DNA from: Coptis chinensis
Lineage: Eukaryota > Streptophyta > Magnoliopsida > Ranunculales > Ranunculaceae
Direction of reading: 5' to 3'
Assembly: GCA_015680905.1 (NCBI GenBank)
Contig: CM027378.1
Location: 1,984,001 to 2,048,000, forward strand
DNA length: 64,000 nucleotides
The notes under the pieces: model-generated
Told to the model about the DNA's origin: nothing
Database searches by the model: none
Seen by the model: the letters and a program-made list of their open reading frames with translations, nothing else
Part shown: piece by piece, positions 25,127 through 36,600 of the stretch
How the letters are laid out: each line of letters begins with the position of its first letter
Numbering within the stretch: position 1 is the first letter of the stretch
Program-made: the position numbers and the translations under genes

Positions 25127-25930
25127 ATGCGCATTAGGAAGTGGGATGGGTTATGGTATTCATCTGAGGATTTTTATTATCCGGATTTGGTCTTGTCTTT
25201 TTACAAGAACAGGAAGGTTGAAGGTAATAGGGTGTTTGTGGATTTGGATGATGGTCGGAGGGAATTAATTAGAGGGAGGTTGGCTGAGATAACTGGCATT
25301 GAGGAAAGAAAGGTTGTCCTCACAATGTAGCAATCCCAGTTTGGGGGTATACCAGCGCTAATGCCGGAGGCAGTCTTGGAAGGACGTTACAATGTGAATT
25401 CAAATTGTGTTCGTCAGTCGTCTCTGAGGAGGAACCAGCTGGCCATGGCTCAGTGGGTTGGCAGGAACATCATTGCCACCACGAAAGCCAGTGACATCAG
25501 TTCGAATTGTCTGCACGTTCTATGGACCATGTAGACCAGAAAGTATGGATTTTGTTTGCTTGAGTTTATAATTAATGAGATTATCGAAGTTGGTGGTACT
25601 ACCGCCGCTTTCCCTGTTTTGATAACGAAGGTAATGTTGTTGTGGAGATGTGTGCTGGGTTCGGATAAGGTTAAGTTGAAGGTGCATGAGAATGCACGAA
25701 TTTATAGAGAGTGTGTTCAGAAAGATTGGAATGTGTCTGAAGTATTGGCTGCTGAAATGGAGTCGGTGGAGGAGGGTACGATGTTGCCTGTTTTGATGCA
25801 AGAGCTTTGGAGTTGGCTACTACTGATAGAGCCCATTTTTCCTTACTTCATAGGGGCATGTGAACTCTCCATACTCAGTATGAGACGATTCGAACAGGCC
25901 AGCGTTCTATTGATGACCTCTGAAAAGTAA
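25127..25930 (+). pseudogene. Element B env-position ORF
   Basis: Homologous to the first env-position ORF of element A: the segment RRNQLAMAQWVGRNIIATTK aligns with its counterpart there, followed by the same hydrophobic stretch. It is preceded by a C-rich leader (24840-25120). Fossil, role unknown. Confidence 0.55.
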
Positions 25931-26139
25931 ATTGTTTCATTTAAGCACAAAACCAGTTAAACTAACACTTTTAGGACATTTATGACAGAATCTATCTTAA
26001 ATGCCTTAATAATAGCATCAGAACTGTCAGACAAAGCACTTAGTGGCACCACATAGTCTGGTTTTGCAACAAAATACCCAGGTACTCATTTATAACTTAG
26101 TTAGTGATGAGGAGAGGGTTGAAAACACTGCAAAAATAA

Positions 26140-28200
26140 AAAGAATGGAAGGGTGATGGCTAATGATGGTTGTGTATTATGCAATAAGGACTGTGAAACA
26201 GAGGAACACCTGTTCTTTACTTGCAGCTATGGCCGAGAGATATGGGAAAGGTTAATAGCAAGAGCTGGGTATCGAAGAGGGATAGAAACCACTTGGCAGC
26301 GTGAACTGGACTGGATAGTGCAAAAAACTATAGGGAAAGGAGGCTACCAAGATGTGTTGAGGTTGTTGTTCGCAGGATGCATTTATTGTACCTGGAAAGA
26401 GAGGAACAACAGATGTTTCGAACACAAGTTTGCGACTGCAGCAACAGTAACACAACTGATCATAAATGAAATTTAGATTAAGGTCCAAGCAATGGAGGTT
26501 AAAATGGAGGAGGGGCCTGAAAAGGAAAGGTTCGATCAACTGTGGCAGAAGCAAATAGAGGGGACTCAGCATAAAAAAATCAGATGCAAGTGGCAGAAGG
26601 CAAGGGAAGGCAATCACACTCTAAACTCTAATGGGAGTGTGAAAGGAACACAGGGACTGTGGGCAGCAGTAATACGAGATAGGAATGGGCTTGTAGTGGC
26701 AGCAGCCCATCGGCATTCAGCATTCAACTGATAGGGTTATATACTAAAAGCATTACTTTTGTATTAACTCTAATTCTTTATATTTTGAATGAGAATCATA
26801 TAGGCAAATGTTATGCATATTATATATGTTAAGTTATTAGTTATATGCATGCGTCTAATATTTTATATTGTAGTACACTTTCTGTGTATTGAATAGGACC
26901 AAGTGAGGTTGTTTCTCTTTATATTGACTATATAAGATAACAAACACCTCTGTTATTATGGATGTTTGTCCTCTTAATCCGGATATAATAACGGGCACTT
27001 ACGTGCATTATATATTGCTTTAAATCATCAATGAGTGAGATTCATTTGTGAATCAACAAACTCGATGGATTGGGTAATGACATTGTATGTAAGGTGTGTT
27101 GTTGATTATAGAAGGAATCCGTGACCCACAAGTAGTCGGGTTGATTATGTCCCCTTGAGGAGCTCATAAGAATTGTCATGTAAACCCTGCAGGTGGATTT
27201 AATCCGACATGACAATGAGGTTGAGTGGTACTACTCAAGGACACAAGAAGTTGATTAATGTAGTTGTAAGTAACTTTACTTAATCAATGGGCATTCGATA
27301 TCTTAAACACAGGGAGATCAACAAGCATATAATATGGAGCCCATAAACGTAATACACGTAATTTGGGATTAGGGCGGTAGTGCAACAATGGCCTTTAGTG
27401 GAATAAGCTATTTATTGACGGACTTGGGCTGTGTGTTCTGGGCGAACATGGGAAGCCCAAGCCCGTCAGGAGGCCCAACCCTAATTTCTCCTCATAGTCC
27501 CTATTATAGCCTATAAATAGAATCCTCTTTCTCTAGCCGAAATTAATCAAGGTTTTCTCAAGAAAAGAGAGTTCCAAAATCGGTTCTAACTTTGTGAGTT
27601 AGAGAGGCTAAGAGAGAAAGAAGGGGCTAGTAGATCGTTTCCCACACAACGTCTATTCTAAGATAGGAATACAACAGAAGATCAAGAGGTTACTGATTTC
27701 GTAGAGCTTGCATTCTCAGAGAAATCGGAGTTGATCTAAAGGTATGATTCCTAAACCAAACTGTGAACACCTTTATTCCGCTGCGCATGGTGTTTCGAAG
27801 GTTCGTAATCATTCGATGTAACCATAACAGTTCCTACAACAACAACATAGCGATGGTGGAATTGTAAGGGGTAGAGCAAGGCCTCTTTCTAGCCTTAGCA
27901 CACAATGTCAGAAGGGTAGAAGCGCAGACAGACTCCTCCAACGTGGAAGCATTTCTAAAAACGAAGAGATGCCCCTGGCAGGCAAGAAAATTGATAAAAA
28001 AACATAGAAGCAATGCAAAGTTGTCTCACTTTTTTCTCCATAAACCACATATATCGAGAGACAAACTAACTTGTAGACGCACTCATTGCGAACTGCCCAA
28101 ATGTAACATTTGTAGAACTTGTACCTAGTTCCTTTGCAGAGGATGTAAGGAAAATAGCCTATGATGATGATGCCATAGGAAGAGAGTATGAGAGATGTAA
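26140..28200 (+). pseudogene. L1-type LINE ORF2 3' fragment, split by a solo LTR
   Basis: The RT zinc-binding domain is clear at 26153-26390: CVLCNKDCETEEHLFFTC, then a Trp-rich tail with CTWKERNNRCF. A plant LINE RNase H domain follows, first part 26600-26728 (GLWAAVIRDRNGLVVAAA) and second part 27845-28080 (GVEQGLFLALAHNVRRVEAQ, then the TDSS aspartate). The first catalytic aspartate of the usual TDGS motif is Asn here (NSNGS). A stop lies shortly after the LTR. The upstream RT fingers and palm are absent, as in 5'-truncated LINEs. No clean poly(A) tail was found, though A-rich sequence follows at 28260. Confidence 0.75.
26729..27838. mobile_element. Solo LTR inside the LINE RNase H domain
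   Basis: About 1.1 kb, TGATAGGG to CCTACA, flanked by TCAAC (26724-26728) and ACAAC (27839-27843), a 5-bp duplication with one mismatch. LINE coding sequence continues directly on either side, which confirms insertion. It holds a TATA-like CTATAAATAG near 27511 and no internal retroelement sequence. The right end could shift by 3 bp because of the CAA repeat. Superfamily not assigned. Confidence 0.75.
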
Positions 28201-29519
28201 CTGAAAGCTTCTTTTGTTAATGAAAAGGGGTAGGGGACCTCTAAAACAACCTTGCTTACCAACCAAACAAAAAATAAAAATAAACCCAACATTAAATATA
28301 AAATCAACATGGAAACCACAACTACAACAACTATAGAATCAACAGAATCAACATGCATGGAGACGTCAGAGCTGTCTTCAAAACCCTCTTCCTTGAAAGA
28401 TGAAACCTCAAACCAACAAAACACTAAACTACGTGGAAAACAAAACCGTAAGCTAAGACCCAAGAACCTAGATAGCTTAAAAAACAACAAACTATACCTT
28501 TATCATGTGAATGTGTCATGTTTTCCTCCATGTCAAACCTTAAAAAATATAAAAAGAAGAGGGGCAATGGCGAGGAAGAAGAAGAAACAACCAAGAAAAA
28601 AACATAAACTTTGAGCTTTTGTCCTTATCTTTTTAGGTTGGCACAAAATACAAGGTAAAAGTTATAAAGATACTGACAACAAAAATTACTGAAAAGTTGC
28701 TGATAGTTTATTAGTCGGTTGCTTCTTCATTATATCAACCACAGATACTATAACATGTTTTGATTAATTTTTTTGATCAAGATCCAACGGTTGTCCATCA
28801 CTGCAAAGTCAAACTCATCAGGTACAATATGACAGAGTTGTACACAGTAGGAAAAGAGGGGAGAGAGAGTGCTGTGTTGTCCACGTGGGCATTGGCTTAA
28901 AATAAGGACAAGGGCAAAAGTATCCAAAGTTAAATTGAAAAGTTAAAATTGGAGAGTGATTACTATTTGGGAACAAATTGACATTGTGGGTTACTATTTG
29001 GGAAATTACCCAATAGAGAAAATGGACATACTCTAAGCATGATTATCTTACACAGCAGATGTGTAAAGGCATTAGTTCATTATTATATTTTTATTTTGTT
29101 GGATCAAATGGCAGTAGCCAAATGCCAACATGGATGTGGTGAAAATATTTCAAGCTTAACATGGGTTGCATCTGGACATGTGGTAATGTTTTTAAATAAT
29201 TAATGCGAGTGTGACATATATTTTCCAGATACAGGTAAAACAATAAACTATAAAAAATTACTCTAATTCACTCCCATAGATTAGTGGAATACAATGGCTT
29301 TAGTGAACTGCTACACAATAAAAACCAAAGGTTAGGTACATTTTTGGTAGCTACAATATTATGTACTACTAAACGAAAAAAGAAAAACCTAAGGTTGGGC
29401 CCCATAATTTGTACGGGTTTCTGTAGACTACCGATTTCTAATAGGAACTCTTTTAATTTTTCTAGATCACGTAGATCACGTTGATTTGCACGACATACAC
29501 GCAGTGCCCTAACTTGACC
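28200..29519. other. Intergenic stretch, one doubtful small ORF
   Basis: A plus-strand frame from the ATG at 28309 to 28614 would encode a Thr-, Ser- and Lys-rich peptide ending in a very basic tail (RKKKKQPRKKHKL). Its composition follows the A-rich sequence, and no family is recognised. The remainder to 29519 is AT-rich with no visible gene. Confidence 0.3.
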
Positions 29520-30410
29520 ATCTTGATACGAATAAAAAAATTATTGTTACTTAATTCTATTTTTGAAAGGTGATAAGGAGAGATCATTCTCTCCACGAAT
29601 TAGAGTCACTTTGCTATTAACCGTCCCAAATGACAGCTCATATTCTCATACTCAAACCCAATTAAAAATAAAAATAAGTAGGCAAACCACAAACAAAAAG
29701 AAATAGTCAAAAACTTGTGTTCCGCCAAAAGGAACATGTTCTCTCTCACCGCTGCTATTAGTTCAACAATCATCCGAAACCCTTAAGTACTGTCTTTAGT
29801 AGATTGTTACAAGTTTTTATGGCATTTCTTGGTTAGGCAATTCCGAACTCCATACAAATCTTAATATATGTTATTTTGTTCTTAAGAAATATTGTTGCAA
29901 TACCTTTTTAAAGCTCAAATTTAATATAAATAACCAGCATATTATCATATTCTACCAATAAATTTGTCCAATTGACAACAGAGCCGATATTTTTCATTCA
30001 AACTTTGTCGTAGTTTGTGATTATATACAACGAGATGGCCGACCGGCGACAATGATTTACAATTGGCCATGACAAAAGGTGTAAACAAGGGAGAAAAGAT
30101 GGAGATGAGTATTATGGAGAGGGGGGTCTTTGAGTTGGAGAAAAGATGGAGAGGAGTTTTGAGTTTGCAAAGAGAAAAGGAGACCGAGAGGAAAAGGCAT
30201 ACGACTAATTTATGTTTTTTTTTTTTTTTTTTTTTTCTAATTATTATTGTAGACTGCCTCGTCAAATTTTTTTAGCTTTATAAACCCACCTGGGAATCTC
30301 GAGATAAAGCCCATCTTCTTTTCAATGGTTATTACAAGTTGCGCTCTAATTTAAGGAGAGAATGATCTCCCCAGGACTCTTTTCAAAAAGGGATTGCGGT
30401 ATTGACACCC
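29520..30410. mobile_element. Long-TIR DNA transposon, about 0.8-0.9 kb
   Basis: Inverted repeats GAGATCATTCTCTCC (near 29579) and its complement near 30355 extend outward with constant spacing through TTTTTGAAA and weaker matches. This gives terminal repeats of at least 60-75 bp, as in Mutator-like elements. The interior holds no recognisable transposase; a pyrimidine tract lies at 30214-30237. Outer ends and target duplication are not resolved. Confidence 0.5.
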
Positions 30411-30489
30411 CACTTTTTGGAATTGCCACCCTTTTGACCAATTCAAAAGTACTAGCACCTCTCTATTAATCACATAAAAAAATACTCAC

Positions 30490-30977
30490 GGCAAGAAACT
30501 CTAGGCGGTAGTCGAGCGGTGGGAGAGCGCCTAGCGTCTAGGCCTTCTAGGCAGTGCCTAGACGGGCTAGGCGTTAGGAAGTTTTTTTTCCTAATATATA
30601 TAGTAATACACACCTATACTATAAGAAATGAAGAAAATCATTTACCATAATTCAAAAAATAAACACAAACAAAGATACTTATTACAAAAATGCGTAATAG
30701 TTGAAGAATATCGACTTCATATAAAAACATACTCTTTGTTATAATGACATATAATTTACATTAGACTTTAGTCTTTTAAACTCATTCAAATCTTAAGCCT
30801 ACACGGACCTTTAATTTTCGACATTTAATCATTCAAAAAAAAAATGATTAGACCGCCTAGCCCGCCTAGTTGGTCCACCGATTTTTTAAACGACTTCGGC
30901 CTAGGTGAGTCGGTTGGGCACCGCCTAGCGCCTAGAGACCGCCTAGGCGGCCGCCTAAACCGATTTTTAGAACAGTG
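30490..30977 (-). mobile_element. hAT-type MITE, CTAGGCGG family, copy 1
   Basis: Bounded on the right by GATTTTTAGAACAGTG. The left edge is within the CTAGGCGGTAG motif near 30500 and is eroded. The interior is rich in CTAGGCG/CGCCTAG repeats around an AT-rich centre. It is in opposite orientation to copy 2 at 31238-31780. The left target duplication is not visible. Confidence 0.7.
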
Positions 30978-31237
30978 CATATAGTGGTGGTATTTCAGAC
31001 AAATTCTAGAAATAACTTACAAAATCTCATCTTGCCAACAAAAGGTCCGAGATATTAAACCAAAATATTGGATTTTGGATAAACCGAAAAATTGAAGTGG
31101 CACGATACTTTGTATTTGGTTGGCGGTTACGCTGATATGGGCCGGATGGGGATGAAATGATGAATGAAGCGAAAGAGTTTTTTATAAACTTTTTTTAGAT
31201 TGAGTGAGTTGGATATAAATGTTGTTGTGAGTATAGC

Positions 31238-31780
31238 CACTGTTCTAAAAATCGGTCTAGGCAGCCGCCTAGGCAGTCTCTAGGCGCTAGGTGGTGCCCA
31301 ACCGACTCGCCTACGCCCAAGTCATTTAAAAAATCGGTAGACTGATTAGGCATGTCTAGGCGGACCGATTAGGCAAGCTGGGCGGACTCTAGTCAAGTTT
31401 TTTTTTTTTTTTTTTTGAATAATTAAATATCAAAAATTAAAGACCCGTGTAGGCTTAAGGTTTGAATGAGTTGAAAAGACTAAAGTCTAATATAAATTAT
31501 TTTCCACTATAAGAAATGATATGTTTTTATATGAAGCCAATATTCTTCAACTATTACGCATTTTTGTAATAAGTATCTTTGATTGTGTTTATTTTTTGAA
31601 TTATGGTAAATGATTTTCTTCATTTATTATAGTATAGGTGTGTATTAATATATATATTATAAGATATATTACAAAAAAAATTGCCTAGTGCATAGGCCGT
31701 CTAAGCACTGCCTAGAAGGCCTAGGCACTAGGCACTCTCCCACTGCCCGACTACCGCCTAGCATTTTTTAGAACACACTG
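31238..31780 (+). mobile_element. hAT-type MITE, CTAGGCGG family, copy 2
   Basis: 543 bp with termini CACTGTTCTAAAA and (complement) CAGTGTGTTCTAAAA. It is flanked by a perfect 8-bp duplication AGTATAGC (31230-31237 and 31781-31788). Many CTAGGCG and CGCCTAG motifs lie in both ends. Non-coding. Confidence 0.9.
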
Positions 31781-31788
31781 AGTATAGC

Positions 31789-32240
31789 CATGATCATGGG
31801 GTTTGATGGACATGGACATGGAGTGGAGGCACCTTAGCTTTTTAATTAAATGGACCGGGTTGGAGTGGGATTAGATGGAACTTGTTGCACTTAATTTGTG
31901 TGTAAAATTTCCTAACAATACACCTCTTATGATAAAAAAAAAGACTATTAAATTATTTTCTTTGCCAAATCAAGATCTGGAAGATTATTTAATTGGCTAA
32001 GATGTTGAAAAATACTCTGATGTTTTGTAACTGTAAAAAAAGAACCAATAAACAAGAGGAAAATCAGTTCAAACAACAGTGAAAAACAAGCATGAATTTT
32101 CAGTTTTACCTAGTTTGACTAATTCTTTTATTATATTCCCGATTCATTTTTCAACCAAATCAAAAATAAAATAATTGTGGTTCTGCGTGTAAGAAGAGCT
32201 GCCTTGCGTCTTTTATGGACCACGCAGCATAATACAAGTA
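31789..32240. other. AT-rich intergenic stretch
   Basis: No gene, RNA or repeat structure seen apart from a short A-run. Confidence 0.5.
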
Positions 32241-32975
32241 CATTTTTTTGGCTCAAGTATAGGAATGACCATGTACGAGATGTTATACCGGTATACAGGT
32301 AAAGAAAGTATACAGGTAAAGAAAGAGGCTCCTATAAACTTTTTCACATACGTTAGAGAAAGTAGATCTACGTTTCAATCAGCAAATGTCTTGATTTATG
32401 ACTGGTCTGAAGGAAAGCATGCACGCATCAACGTTACAAGATTATCTCAAATGGTAATAGGATTTGATAATGGAGTCTTGAGGGTATGAAAAACAACCAA
32501 TATCACAGCTGCAGTGAAGGTGGAGAAACATGAATGAGCATGTGTAGCTAACCAACATTCCTTCGTCACATTTGCGTTTGATACATTTGGTTTCTTGGCA
32601 TCGAAAGCGGTTGAACTATTTAGCAGGTTGCAAAAAGTATTGGACAACAATGTGATGATTGCTATTTGCAAATCTTTTGTAGTAGTACATCAAATAAAGT
32701 AGATTTTTTTGAAAAATAAATAAATAAAAAATAGTAGTAATACACAAAAAATGAGTATGTATATAGAACTTCTCAAGAGATCGACTGCAGAAGATGATGG
32801 ACAACAACGTGATGTGCACTGGTTCGAAAGACTATGTATTTTGAAAGATTGGATTCGTTATCCAGAACGGACTTGTAGTGCAGTTTGTAGGCTTGGTAAC
32901 GCACTTGTCCTTTCCGATTATATAATTCTTTTTATATCAATAAAATAAATATTTCTCAAAAGAACAAAAAAAAAA
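32240..32975 (+). pseudogene. Retrocopy-like fragment of a conserved plant protein of unknown function
   Basis: The reading TFQSANVLIYDWSEGKHARI, later VEKHE and FVTFAFDTFGFLASKAVELF, recalls a conserved plant protein tail that I know only as reverse-transcriptase-associated or uncharacterised. Stops and shifts break the frame. The 3' end has an AATAAA-like signal (TCAATAAAATAAA near 32937) and a run of about 12 A (32967 on), as expected of a reverse-transcribed copy. The assignment is from memory of the motif and is uncertain. Confidence 0.4.
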
Positions 32976-33494
32976 AAACAAACAGTGTCTTTTCTCGGTA
33001 ATTAAAATGGAACGGTGGGCTCAGTCCTAAGGCTGTGTTTAAAGGTTGCGAACCCAAATTCGGGATTGGATGGTCTCTCTTTGTGTCTAATCATGCACGT
33101 GATTATTGTGATTATTTTATATTCTCGACTCCCAGGTGGCAAGACACTTGTATTTTCTTCTCTATAATCTTTACTATATAGAAAAATCTTGGGTTGATAA
33201 ATAGTGTTTTCATGTACGTCACAGGGGTAAAATTGTAATTTTATAGTTTTTTTTTTTTTTTGAGAGTCAAAATGGTAATTGTGCTCTTTTAAATATAGTT
33301 TTTATCAATTGTGACGTTATAGGTGGGTCCATGTGTCTAGATAAAGGTCTGCATACAGGGATAGTTTGGTAAATTTGCAGATTCTTTTATTTGTTTTGTT
33401 TTGTTTTTTAGAGGTGGTAAAATTGTAATTTCAATTTGATTGTAAATTTTGATAAAAAAAAAGAAAGATGACGTTAGAATTTTACGTGGCTAGG
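32976..33494. other. Upstream intergenic region of the NMT gene
   Basis: AT-rich with a T-run near 33248. No ORF of note. It includes the distal promoter of the gene at 33607. Confidence 0.5.
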
Positions 33495-33523
33495 CACGTG
33501 GCATGATACTAGTTCTATATAAA
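33495..33523 (+). promoter_or_regulatory. Core promoter of the NMT gene: G-box and TATA box
   Basis: CACGTG (33495-33500) is a G-box, a typical bHLH/bZIP site. TATATAAA (33516-33523) lies 84 bp before the ATG, which allows a short leader starting near 33545-33555. bHLH factors are known regulators of benzylisoquinoline alkaloid genes in this plant group; the link here is inference. Confidence 0.6.
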
Positions 33524-33606
33524 GAACGTTCACTTCCCTCTGCTATTCTGTACTATCAAAACATTCAATTAATTCTCACAATTCTTTCCCTGTGATCATT
33601 TTAGCC

Positions 33607-36600
33607 ATGGATTCTAAGCATGTAAGTAACAAGGTATCAGCAATGCAGATCCTTGACAGGTTAGATAAAGGACTCATTCCGGACGAGGAGCTGAGGAAAC
33701 TTGTTTTAATCCAATTTAAGAGGCGTCTGAAATGGGGTTACAAGCCTACCTATGCACAACAACTGGAGTTCAATCTTAACTTTATAAAATGTCTCCTTCT
33801 CCTAGTTTATACCACTCTGAATAATGAATATACCTCGACTTTGTTTCCTTTTCTTTTAATTAATTTATTTGAAACTTCGTTTTATATACATGCAGCTCTC
33901 AAGCAAATGAAAATGTCTGGAACGATGGATGTCATCAACTCTGAATCGTACGACTTTCCTGCAGCTTTCCTAGAAGCTATGTTTGGACAGACACTCAAAC
34001 AGAGGTAAAATAGAAGAAAATAAATATTTTTATAAGCTACGTACCATGGGAATAAGCCTTATTCAGTACTTCTCTAAGCTATATAGCATACGAGTATTAA
34101 ATTTTCAGTAGCTACCATATCAATTTGAAATCTAAGCAGCATTTCATAAGGTACTGGGTACCTATGCCTCGCGGCAGAAATGCTCAATGTGCCTTTGGGA
34201 CTGGCAATGAGTGGAGAGCCCCTAAGAAATTATATAGGAATTTGACAGGCTTTAAGTGTACTATGTTGGATTATATATACTTAGGGCTGTTCATAAAAAC
34301 CGGAGAACCGAAAAACCGAACCGAATCGCATTGAACCGGCTATTTTTTTCGGTTTTCAAATGTTTCGGTTCGGTTCTCGGTTCATAAAAACAAAACCGAA
34401 TCCAATCGGTTCGGCTCACAATTTGACGCTTCAGTTAACCGAGACAAACCGAACCGGACCATTTATAAATATTTAAATATATTAAATTCGTTGGGCTCAT
34501 AACAATTTGGGCTTTGAACAATTATTACCAGTCAAACACTTCTGTGATGAGTCATAGGTGCTCAGACCATGTGTAAGAACAAGTCACAAACAAGCCAGCT
34601 TATAAAGACTTTGGTCTAATGATTCTTCATTTTCCTTGATGTGGGACTAAATCCTTGACTTTGCAATGAAAGACCGAATAACCCATTTTCCTTCTTGTAA
34701 CCAATTCTTCCAACAAGTCATCAGTTCTAACTCCTATACCCATAAACTTGACTACTTATCACCAAATTCAAATGAACCCCATTATTTAACAAAACAAATT
34801 TAACATAATCGTTGCAATCAATCCAAAAAAACCCCATAAACTTTACTAGTTATCATAACAATTTTGAGAGACACACATACATATGTACATTGAAACAACT
34901 AATAAAGATCCTTAACATGGATTTCTTTCTCCACATAGATCCCTACCTCTTGATTTTGATCCAATTAACTGAGAAGGTGTCTCAATTAATGAACCGTTCA
35001 ACACGTCTAAATGAAGCTTTTTCAGTTGTGAGGAATGTCCCTATGATTCGGCCTTTGCTGCCCGCTCCAGGGCTTACTCCATGGCCTATTTTGAACTTGA
35101 GATAATTCTCCCTGTGCCTCAAGAGTAGGAAAAGAGATAGATGTTCTGTGTGTTGGCTTGGTAGTAAGGTGGCTTTCTTTGATGTTGTACTTTATGTTTG
35201 AAGGTTGTAAATAACTTTCATGCTTCTTGCTACTCATGTATGTTTGTGTTTGTACTAGAATTTAAATCGTGTCTATATATATTTGTTGAACTGCTAGTCT
35301 GCTACATACCAAGCTTTGAAGGAGTCCATATTATTGTTGAACAACAAAATGGTCCTCATCTCTCTCTTGAGCTGGTAAATTTATAGTCCCACATCGCCCA
35401 GACTAGAAACAATAATAAAATTACAAGTTTATAAATATATGGCCTTGGTGGTTTAACCAAACATTGGGCTTGGGTTTGGTGCAAGGTGCAAAACAGGTCT
35501 TATTTCAGTAAATAAGAATTTTTGGAAAAGGGGCTTAAGCATCGGTTTATAAACCGAACCGAACCGAATTTACTGTTCGGTCTGCACCCGGTTTTTGCGG
35601 TTCATCGGTTTGTTGACGGTTTTGTTTTTCAGGAACCGAGTACTAACAGTTCGGCTCAAGGTTTTACCTAAAACCGGACCGAACCGAACCGTGGACACCC
35701 CTATATATACTTCTCTTTAGGGGTGGGCAATGGGCCGGGTCGGGCTAGCCCGGCCCTAAACATTTAAAGCCCTTCAGATATTAGGGTCGGGTCGGCCCGA
35801 CCTTAAAGTCGATATAGGGCGGGGTCGGGCCGGTCACAAGTCTAAATCTCAAGCCGACCTTGACCCTAGCCTCTTTAAGGGCTTTAGGGGGTCGAACTTT
35901 AGTAGGGCTATATATTTTCTTTTTTTTACTACATCGGTTTTAAAACTCATTTATATTACAAAAATGTACAATAATCTACAAACTCAAAGTCCAACCAATC
36001 TAGTAATAATCCCGTATAAGTCCAAAATTTAAAATGCACATCCACAATCTAATGAATCAAGTACATCGAGAGTTCGAATTTGTTCTTCCTTGTACTCAAA
36101 CCTCACTAAAATTACATTTAATATTGAAATACATAGACAAATAATTATATTATCATTTTAAAGGAATAAGTAATAGATATAAAGAAGAAACATAATAGTT
36201 TTGGTTAAAGGTCATGGAAGTTGTTAAACTATTTGTAATATCATAAATTATTTCTATAATAGATTCAAACAAATATAATATTACCTTTCTTCTAATTTAA
36301 AAAGTGATTCAAGCTTTGTATATGGAAATGAAAATATTGGCTTTTGAACAAGTGATGGAGAAAGGTTTGAGATTACAAATGTCATTTTTCTGACAAAGGG
36401 TGTTTTTGGTTTCTATGTTACAAATGTCCGCTCAGTATTTTGCTTTAATGGTGTGGAAGGAAACCTTTAGTTTTAGATTTGGCTTGGATGTGAATAAAAA
36501 TATAATTTATAAGAAATAAGTGAAAAAAAAATTGAGAATAATAAGTTATGGACTTTGACTTGATGATCAAAGGAATAAAGTCTTACTTTTATTAAAATTT

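Larger units (their letters stand above)
19537..25940 (+). mobile_element. Athila-type Ty3/gypsy element B (fossil, incomplete)
   Basis: Parts seen are the 5' LTR (19537-20936), a primer-binding site (TGGCGTCGCTGCCA, 20939-20952), gag, protease, a 3' non-coding region with a GTTTGGGGGTGG-type motif, and an env-position ORF. Reverse transcriptase, RNase H, integrase and a 3' LTR were not found. It belongs to the same family as A and G by LTR and gag-protease similarity. It is heavily broken. It inserted into the MULE region and is abutted on the right by LINE sequence. Confidence 0.8.

Noticed and set aside
25520-25801. Leftward ORF with many His residues
   Set aside because: Shadow of the element B env-position ORF on the other strand.
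28309-28614. Thr/Ser/Lys-rich ORF as a host gene
   Set aside because: Low complexity, no recognised family, no convincing promoter. Listed only as a doubtful ORF in the intergenic entry.
33841-33895. Continuation of the first NMT exon through the downstream open frame
   Set aside because: The open frame runs through intron 1. Phase, the GT at 33791 and the AG at 33895 give the family wording KSLKQMK.
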